Shown one piece after another: positions 1 through 4,550 of a stretch of DNA of 7,200 nt. The stretch is taken from contig QFOL01000203.1 of NCBI GenBank assembly GCA_003241215.1, positions 1 to 7,200 of the forward strand, read 5' to 3'. The position numbers and the translations under genes were made by a program. The stretch comes from Agrobacterium fabrum (GTDB lineage: Bacteria; Pseudomonadota; Alphaproteobacteria; Rhizobiales; Rhizobiaceae). Each line of letters starts with the position of its first letter. Position 1 is the first letter of the stretch. The notes below the pieces were generated by a model. That model worked only from the letters and a program-made list of their open reading frames with translations. It searched no databases and was not told the origin of the DNA.

Positions 1-31
1 CAAGTCTCTGAAATACGGTTCAGGAAAGAGC

Positions 32-1195
32 ATGCCCTTGATTACGATGTCGAAGCGGAGCGCAGTCGAACCCTTTCACGCCATGGATATTCTGGCGGAA
101 GCGAACAGGCGCAGGCAAGCGGGCCGCCCCGTCATTTCCATGGCGGTCGGGCAACCCTCCCATCCCGCACCGAAAGCCTCGCTTGCGGCGGCTGAGGCGG
201 CGCTGAAACACGGGCGGATCGGTTATACCGATGCGCTTGGCCTGCGTGAGCTGCGCGAGGCGATTGCCGGTCACTACCGGCTGCGTCACCAGGTCGCCAT
301 CGATCCGGCCCGCATCGCAGTGACTACCGGTTCGTCCGCGGCCTTCAATCTCGCTTTCCTCAGCCTTTTCGATGCGGGCGACCATGTTGCCATCGCAAGG
401 CCCGGCTATCCGGCCTATCGCAACATTCTAAAGGCTCTCGGCCTCAATGTCGTGGAAGTGCCGGTCACCGCCGAAACCGGTTATACGCTGACGCCGGCAA
501 GTCTCGAGAGGGCGGAGACAAAGGCCGGCTGCAAGCTGAAGGGCGTGTTGCTGGCAAGCCCGGCCAATCCGACTGGCACCGTTACCGGCCGTGAGGCGCT
601 GAAGCGGCTGGCGAGCTATTGCGAAAGCCGCGACATGGCTTTCATTTCCGACGAGATCTATCACGGCCTTACCTTTGTCGGCGAAGAGACGAGCGCGCTC
701 GAAATCACCGATAATGCCGTGATCATCAATTCCTTCTCCAAATATTATTGCATGACCGGCTGGCGCATCGGCTGGATGGTGTTGCCTGAAAATCTGGTCC
801 GTCCGGTCGAGTGTCTGGCCCAGAGCCTCTATATTTCCGCGCCGGAACTGTCACAGCTGGCGGCGACGGCGGCCTTTTCGGCGGCGGAGGAGCTGGATGT
901 CTACCGGGAAAGCTATCGCACCAACCGCGATTTCCTGATGGCGCGTCTGCCGGAGATCGGCCTGCCGCTGGCATCCCCGATGGATGGCGCTTTTTACGCC
1001 TATGTCGATACCAGCCGTTTTTCCAATGACAGCATGAATTTTGCCAAGCGCATGCTGGCGGAAATCGATGTGGCAGCGACGCCCGGCATGGATTTCGATC
1101 CCGAGGAAGGCCACAGGGCGCTGCGCATTTCCTATGCGGGTTCCGTGTCGGATATAGCCGAGGCTGTGGGACGTATCGCCGGCTGGCTGAAATAA
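32..1195 (+). CDS. Fold-type I PLP-dependent aminotransferase (class I/II)
   Basis: This 387-residue protein is a cytoplasmic pyridoxal-phosphate aminotransferase of the aspartate aminotransferase superfamily. Its length is normal for the family. Visible motifs, in order, are GQPSHPAP near residue 40 (substrate-side loop), TTGSSAAF at 98-105 (cofactor phosphate loop), SPANPTG at 176-182, SDEIYHG at 206-212 (Asp207 contacts the pyridine nitrogen, Tyr210 the ring hydroxyl), and SFSKYYCMTGWRIGW at 234-248, with Lys237 as the Schiff-base lysine and Arg245 as a phosphate ligand. Arg365 in ALRISYAG should bind the substrate carboxylate. The ATG at 32 is preceded by a purine-rich GGAAAG; a second ATG at 47 is possible. 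The amino donor and acceptor cannot be read from the sequence, so an aspartate, alanine or branched-chain specificity remains open. It is convergent with the ArsR gene, 29 bp away, and no functional link is evident. Confidence 0.93.
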   Translation: MPLITMSKRSAVEPFHAMDILAEANRRRQAGRPVISMAVGQPSHPAPKASLAAAEAALKHGRIGYTDALGLRELREAIAGHYRLRHQVAIDPARIAVTTGSSAAFNLAFLSLFDAGDHVAIARPGYPAYRNILKALGLNVVEVPVTAETGYTLTPASLERAETKAGCKLKGVLLASPANPTGTVTGREALKRLASYCESRDMAFISDEIYHGLTFVGEETSALEITDNAVIINSFSKYYCMTGWRIGWMVLPENLVRPVECLAQSLYISAPELSQLAATAAFSAAEELDVYRESYRTNRDFLMARLPEIGLPLASPMDGAFYAYVDTSRFSNDSMNFAKRMLAEIDVAATPGMDFDPEEGHRALRISYAGSVSDIAEAVGRIAGWLK

Positions 1196-1224
1196 GCCGT
1201 CGGCTCTCCTGTTCACATAAAGGA

Positions 1225-1908
1225 TCAGGCGGGTGCGCAGCTGAAAGTGCTGTTAAACGCCTTTTCGCCCTTGGCAGTGAAGGTCAGCACACGGCCGTTT
1301 CCGCGCCGCAGCCAGTCGCGCTGCTGCATGGCTTGAAGCAGCGATGCGCCAAGGCCGCCGCCGAGATGATGGCGGCGTTCGCTCCAGTCCAGGCAATGCA
1401 GGCAGACCGGGCGACGGGCCTTTTCGAGCGGCGAAAGGTCGATGCCGAAGTTCGAGAAGAAGTCGCGTCCGCTCTCCGTCAGGGCAGGATCATCACCTAA
1501 CGTCACGAGCCCCTTTGCGGTGATGGCGGCGAGCAGCGCCACGCCGCTTTCCCCGGCCAGATGATCGTAGCAGATGCGCGCTTCCCGCAGCGCCTTGTCC
1601 TTCGGTCCCGTGCGGACGCGGACCGCGCCCGTACGCTGGGCAAGACCCATAAGCGCTTCCAGAACATGCGCCACATCCTCGTCGGAAAGACGGAAATAAC
1701 GGTGACGCCCCTGTTTTTCCGCTTTCAGGAGCTGCGCCTCGGAGAGCTTCGACAGATGCCCGCTGGCGGTCTGCAGCGTCACGCCGGCGGCTTCGGCAAG
1801 TTCGCTTGCGGTCAGCGCACGTCCGTCCATCAGCGCCGTCAGGATGTTGGCGCGGGCAGGGTCACCGATCAGCGCGGCGACATTGGCGATCAGGGGTCCG
1901 TCTTTCAT
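1225..1908 (-). CDS. ArsR-family winged-helix regulator with Cys/His-containing C-terminal domain
   Basis: This is a 227-residue transcriptional regulator. An ArsR/SmtB-type winged helix occupies roughly residues 5-85: GDPARANILTALMDG, then a recognition region LTASELAEAAGVTLQTASGHLSKL at about 32-55, then a wing around EKQGRHRYFRLS (64-75). It is about twice as long as minimal ArsR proteins. The extra C-terminal domain carries ARICYDHLAG (Cys113, His116) and PVCLHCLDWSERRHHLGG (Cys169, His171, Cys172, His180, His181), residues that could bind a metal or act as redox thiols. The classical ArsR ELCVCDL metal site is absent. The frame stays open to a TTG at 1938, but the ATG at 1908 gives a normal N-terminus and fits a candidate promoter placing transcription start at or near that ATG. 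The gene is divergent from the NIPSNAP/ABM pair, which it probably controls together with itself. The ligand is unknown. Confidence 0.88.
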   Translation of the reverse strand: MKDGPLIANVAALIGDPARANILTALMDGRALTASELAEAAGVTLQTASGHLSKLSEAQLLKAEKQGRHRYFRLSDEDVAHVLEALMGLAQRTGAVRVRTGPKDKALREARICYDHLAGESGVALLAAITAKGLVTLGDDPALTESGRDFFSNFGIDLSPLEKARRPVCLHCLDWSERRHHLGGGLGASLLQAMQQRDWLRRGNGRVLTFTAKGEKAFNSTFSCAPA

Positions 1909-1930
1909 GCTTCGATGGTAGCCGAAGCAT
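1907..1930. promoter_or_regulatory. Inverted-repeat operator candidate in the ArsR/NIPSNAP divergent region
   Basis: ATGCTTCG (1907-1914) and CGAAGCAT (1923-1930) are perfect 8-bp inverted repeats separated by 8 bp. Repeat centres about 16 bp apart suit a dimeric winged-helix protein. The repeat covers the ATG of the regulator gene and its candidate -10 hexamer. It ends 52 bp upstream of the NIPSNAP start. Position and symmetry suggest an autoregulatory site; that role is inferred. Confidence 0.5.
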
Positions 1931-1943
1931 TGATGCAAGGCAA
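1915..1943 (-). promoter_or_regulatory. Candidate sigma-70 promoter for the ArsR gene
   Basis: On the minus strand, TTGCCT (1943-1938) is followed after exactly 17 bp by TACCAT (1920-1915). Each hexamer matches the consensus at four of six positions. The -10 box lies 6 nt before the ATG at 1908, so transcription would begin at about the first codon and give a leaderless or near-leaderless mRNA. This agrees with the absence of a good Shine-Dalgarno sequence before that ATG. The match is weak and unproven. Confidence 0.3.
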
Positions 1944-1982
1944 TGGCGTAAAAGAGAGAGGCAAATCACGAGGAGACAAACG

Positions 1983-2309
1983 ATGCTGACCTGTTTCATC
2001 CGCTACGAGATCGATCCTTTCAGGGTTGACGCCTTCGAACGATATGCCCGCACATGGGGTGAGGCGATACCGCGCTGCGGGGCCGATCTGATCGGCTATT
2101 ACGCGCCGAAGGAGGGATCGAGCACCATTGCCTACGGTGTCTACAACATCGAAAATCTCGCCGCTTACGAAGCCTACAGGGCAAGGCTCGCCGCCGATCC
2201 TGCGGGGCGGGAAAATTACGAATTCGCCCGCCGCGAACAGTTCATCCGCCGAGAGGACCGGCTTTTCCTGCGTCTCGCCTCCGCTCCGCACGCCGGAGGT
2301 GGACAATGA
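1983..2309 (+). CDS. NIPSNAP family protein
   Basis: This is a 108-residue small cytoplasmic protein of the NIPSNAP family, which has the dimeric alpha+beta barrel (ferredoxin-like) fold. Supporting features are the opening strand MLTCFIRYEIDP, the helix segment FRVDAFERYARTWGEAIPRCGADLIGYY (13-40), the central YGVYNIENLAAYEAYRARLAADP (51-73), and the closing strand DRLFLRLAS (92-100). The reading frame is open further upstream, but the ATG at 1983 has a good ribosome site (GAGGAG, about 1970-1974) and starts exactly where the domain does. It is the first gene of a two-gene operon: its TGA overlaps the next ATG in ATGA. It is divergent from the ArsR regulator and probably controlled by it. 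The family's biochemical role in bacteria is poorly defined, so no reaction is assigned. Confidence 0.85.
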   Translation: MLTCFIRYEIDPFRVDAFERYARTWGEAIPRCGADLIGYYAPKEGSSTIAYGVYNIENLAAYEAYRARLAADPAGRENYEFARREQFIRREDRLFLRLASAPHAGGGQ

Positions 2310-2665
2310 TCGCCGTTATCTTCGAGGTCTGGCCGGCTGAAGGCGAGAAGCAGCATTATCTCGACATCGCGGCAGGCCTGCGGGCTGAGCTGGAAACCAT
2401 CGACGGTTTCCTGTCCGTCGAGCGGTTTCAAAGCATCGGTAATCCGGACAAGATGCTCTCGCTGTCCTTCTTCCGGGATGAGGAGGCGGTGAGGGCATGG
2501 CGCAACACCCTGCCGCATCGCGCTGCGCAGTCGCTGGGCCGGTCCGGTGTTTTTTCCGATTACCGGCTGCGTATCGCGCAGGTGATCCGCGACTATGGCC
2601 TGGAGGAACGGGAGGAAGCGCCAGTCGACAGCCGGAAAGCCCATCCGGCAGAGGGAACAGCTTAG
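2306..2665 (+). CDS. Antibiotic biosynthesis monooxygenase (ABM) domain protein
   Basis: This 119-residue protein has an ABM-type dimeric alpha+beta barrel domain. Residues 1-95 carry the typical pattern: strand MIAVIFEVWPAEG, helix YLDIAAGLRAELETIDGF (18-35), strand FLSVERFQSIGNPDKMLSLSFF (35-56), DEEAVRAWRNTLPHRAAQ (58-75, with His71), and YRLRIAQVIRDYG (86-98). A charged, probably disordered tail follows. Some ABM proteins are cofactor-free monooxygenases or heme-degrading enzymes, while many are uncharacterised, so the domain name should not be read as proof of antibiotic chemistry. The ATG at 2306 is translationally coupled to the NIPSNAP gene by a 4-base overlap and is preceded by a strong GGAGGT (2295-2300). 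Both products share the same general fold, so the pair could form a heterocomplex; that is inference. Confidence 0.85.
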   Translation: MIAVIFEVWPAEGEKQHYLDIAAGLRAELETIDGFLSVERFQSIGNPDKMLSLSFFRDEEAVRAWRNTLPHRAAQSLGRSGVFSDYRLRIAQVIRDYGLEEREEAPVDSRKAHPAEGTA

Positions 2666-2690
2666 GCTGATGTTTCCAGCATCAGTTTTT
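2666..2690 (+). terminator. Weak intrinsic terminator after the NIPSNAP-ABM operon
   Basis: Directly after the TAG stop, CTGATG (2667-2672) and CATCAG (2680-2685) form a 6-bp stem with a 7-nt loop, followed at once by five T (2686-2690). The stem has only 50% GC, so termination may be partial. Some read-through into the SDR gene would then be possible. Confidence 0.45.
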
Positions 2691-2716
2691 CTGCATGCCG
2701 CTGCAAGGCTTTCTGG

Positions 2717-2746
2717 TTCGAACTCGTCTTTGAAACCCGTTATAGA
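2717..2746 (+). promoter_or_regulatory. Possible promoter upstream of the SDR gene
   Basis: TTCGAA (2717-2722) and TATAGA (2741-2746), spaced by 18 bp, are the best promoter-like pair in the 131-bp gap before the SDR gene. The -35 also lies in the palindrome GTTCGAAC (2716-2723). The consensus match is poor, so this is only a candidate. It would leave a leader of about 45 nt. Confidence 0.22.
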
Positions 2747-2796
2747 TGGGCCAATGTGGTGCGGGACACCCTTAGGATTGGACAAGGAGAAAAGCG

Positions 2797-3501
2797 ATGT
2801 CGGCAGAAAAAGTAGCGATTGTAACGGCAGGCGGCAGCGGCATGGGGGCTGCCGTGGCGAAACGTCTGGCCGCGGATGGCTACAAGCTCGCAATCCTGTC
2901 GTCATCGGGCAAGGGAGAAGCGCTGGCGCAGGAGCTTGGCGGCATCGGCGTCACCGGCTCCAACCAGTCCAATGACGATCTCCAGCGGCTCACGGATCTG
3001 ACGCTCGAAAAATTCGGCCGCATCGATGTGCTGGTCAACAGCGCCGGCCATGGCCCGCGTGCCTCCATTCTCGATATTACCGACGAGCAATGGCACACCG
3101 GCCTTGATGTCTACCTCATGAACGTCATCCGCCCGACACGGATCGTCGCCCCGGTCATGGTGAAACAGAAGGCGGGCGCCATCGTCAACATCTCGACCGC
3201 CTGGGCTTTCGAACCGAGCAGCATGTTCCCGACGTCGGCCGTGTTTCGCGCCGGCCTTGCCTCCTACACCAAGATATTTTCCGATACCTATGCGGCCGAC
3301 AATGTGCGCATGAACAATGTCCTGCCCGGCTGGATCGACAGCCTGCCGGCGACGGAGGAACGCCGCGAGAGCGTGCCGATGCAGCGTTACGGCAAGAGTG
3401 AGGAAATCGCCGCCACCGTGGCATTCCTCGCCTCTGAGGGGGCCGGGTATATTACCGGTCAGAATATCCGCGTTGATGGCGGGCTGACGCGGTCTGTTTG
3501 A
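2797..3501 (+). CDS. SDR-family oxidoreductase with altered catalytic residues
   Basis: This 234-residue Rossmann-fold protein has the length of a classical short-chain dehydrogenase/reductase. A dinucleotide loop TAGGSGMG (10-17) replaces TGxxxGxG but keeps Gly13, Gly15 and Gly17. NSAG (81-84) corresponds to NNAG, NIST (131-134) to the NxSS strand, NNVLPG (173-178) to the NxxxPG turn, and a C-terminal ITGQNIRVDGG (219-229) is typical. Where the YxxxK active site belongs the sequence reads SAVFR (147-151), so Tyr and Lys appear to be Ser147 and Arg151; the helix Asn also appears to be Tyr106. NAD(P) binding is likely but classical proton relay is doubtful. The ATG at 2797 has AAGGAG (2784-2789) at ideal spacing. 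It lies downstream of the ABM gene behind a weak terminator. The substrate is unknown; divergent SDRs with an R-A-G-L active-site helix exist elsewhere, so this is probably a subfamily trait rather than decay. Confidence 0.88.
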   Translation: MSAEKVAIVTAGGSGMGAAVAKRLAADGYKLAILSSSGKGEALAQELGGIGVTGSNQSNDDLQRLTDLTLEKFGRIDVLVNSAGHGPRASILDITDEQWHTGLDVYLMNVIRPTRIVAPVMVKQKAGAIVNISTAWAFEPSSMFPTSAVFRAGLASYTKIFSDTYAADNVRMNNVLPGWIDSLPATEERRESVPMQRYGKSEEIAATVAFLASEGAGYITGQNIRVDGGLTRSV

Positions 3502-3518
3502 CGGGTTGGCCTTTCCCG

Positions 3519-3634
3519 TTCCTCATCCCTGTGCTTGTCACAGGGATCGAACCAGCCCACGTCTCCTTGGGCTGAAAGGACTCTCCCCCGCGCGGATGCG
3601 CGTCGACCGGAATCCTGTGACAAGCGCAGAGGAA
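3519..3634. repeat. RIME-like palindromic intergenic repeat
   Basis: About 116 bp of non-coding DNA with nested symmetry. The left arm has ATCCCTGTG (3525-3533) and CACAGGGAT (3539-3547), a perfect 9-bp palindrome around CTTGT. The right arm at 3612-3634 contains TCCTGTGACAAGCGCAG, close to the reverse complement of the left arm. Between them are hairpins CAGCCCA/TGGGCTG (3553-3559, 3568-3574) and CGCGC/GCGCG (3589-3593, 3598-3602). Size and mosaic palindromes resemble the Rhizobium-specific intergenic mosaic elements (RIME) of Rhizobium and Agrobacterium. Family identity is from memory. As RNA it would fold strongly and may protect or end the SDR transcript. Confidence 0.6.
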
Positions 3635-3676
3635 ATGTCAGCGCTCAACGCCCGTTCTTTGCACCGATAAAACAAA

Positions 3677-3706
3677 ACGCCCGCAACATCGTTGCGGGCG
3701 TCTTTT
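3677..3706. terminator. Bidirectional intrinsic terminator between the SDR gene and rne
   Basis: CGCCCGCAAC (3678-3687) and GTTGCGGGCG (3691-3700) form a perfect 10-bp GC-rich stem with a 3-nt loop, extended by an A-T pair (3677/3701). On the plus strand it is followed by TCTTTT; on the minus strand by TTTTGTTTTATC (3677-3666). It can therefore stop both convergent transcripts. It lies 19 bp past the rne stop codon (3726) and is the obvious rne terminator. Confidence 0.85.
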
Positions 3707-3725
3707 ATCCAAGGTGCGGCTTCTC

Positions 3726-4550
3726 TCAGAAGAAGCCTTTGCGCTGCCACCAGCCGCCCTTGCGGGGCTTGGGTTCGTCGCCGTCGGGGTTCTGCGAAGA
3801 CGAGGTCACCACCGGCTCCGAACTGGAGACATTGCTGCCCCGGTTCGCGCGGACCTTTTCTTCCGTGGCCGGTGCTTCCGCTTCCGAAGCCAGATCGGCC
3901 GAAGCCTCACCAGCTTCTTCAACCGCGACCTCGGCGACGGTTTCCTCGACGATCACCGGTTCCACCGTTTCAACGGCTTCGGCCTTCGGCGTTTCCTCGG
4001 TTTCAGTCTTGGCCTTTGCCTTGCGGGTGCGGCGTGGCTTTTTAGGCGCGGCCTCTTCTGCGACCTCGGCAACAGCACCTTCCACCACTTCCGCAGCAGT
4101 CGGTTCTTCCGTCACGGATGCAGCGGCAGCCTGCTCTTCGCTCTCTTCGCCGTCAGCGTCAGATTCGGCCGCATCAAGGGCTTCGTCCTCGGTGCGGTTG
4201 CGGCGACCGCCCCGTTTGCCGCGGCGGCGGCGCTTGCGCTTGCCATCCTCATCGGACGTTGCTGCTTCCGCTGCGCCGTTTTCGTTTTCAGCATCGGCCT
4301 CATCGGCTTCGACGCCATCGTCGTCACCTTCGGCATCGTCGCCTTCCGCATCGCCGGACTGGGCGTCGAGCGCACCGTTCTGGTCGCCCTGGCCACCCTT
4401 GCCGCGACGGCGGCGGCGACGCTTGCGCTTGCGCTTGCCTTCCTCGCCGTTCTCGCCCTGCGGCTGCTGGCGTGGTTGGGCGCCCTCTGCCTTGACGATT
4501 TCTTCCTCGTCTTCGTCCTCTTCGACTTCAGCGACGAAATCGTCTTCCTC
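3726..4550 (-). other. RNase E disordered C-terminal scaffold region
   Basis: Residues about 690-963 of RNase E lack catalytic motifs and are low in complexity. Glu/Asp/Ala-rich stretches alternate with Arg/Lys blocks, KRKRKRRRRRR (728-738) and KRKRRRRGKRGGRRNR (793-808), which probably bind RNA. A third basic patch, KKPRRTRKAKAK, is at 859-870. The last residues, GGWWQRK (954-960), match the type of C-terminal Gly-Trp-Trp motif that recruits polynucleotide phosphorylase to RNase E in Caulobacter. PNPase binding here is inferred from that similarity. Confidence 0.75.

Noticed and set aside
1193..1206. Short AGCCGTCGGCT hairpin after the aminotransferase gene
   Set aside because: The stem is only 4-5 bp and no T-run follows, so it is not supported as a terminator.
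1909..1938. Ten-residue extension of the ArsR protein from a TTG
   Set aside because: The sequence MHQCFGYHRS is not typical of ArsR N-termini, has no ribosome site, and lies across the candidate operator and promoter. It is kept only as an alternative start.
1806..1982. Upstream extension of the NIPSNAP frame
   Set aside because: It would overlap the ArsR coding region, encodes Arg/Ser-rich sequence unlike the family, and bypasses the good ribosome site before ATG 1983.
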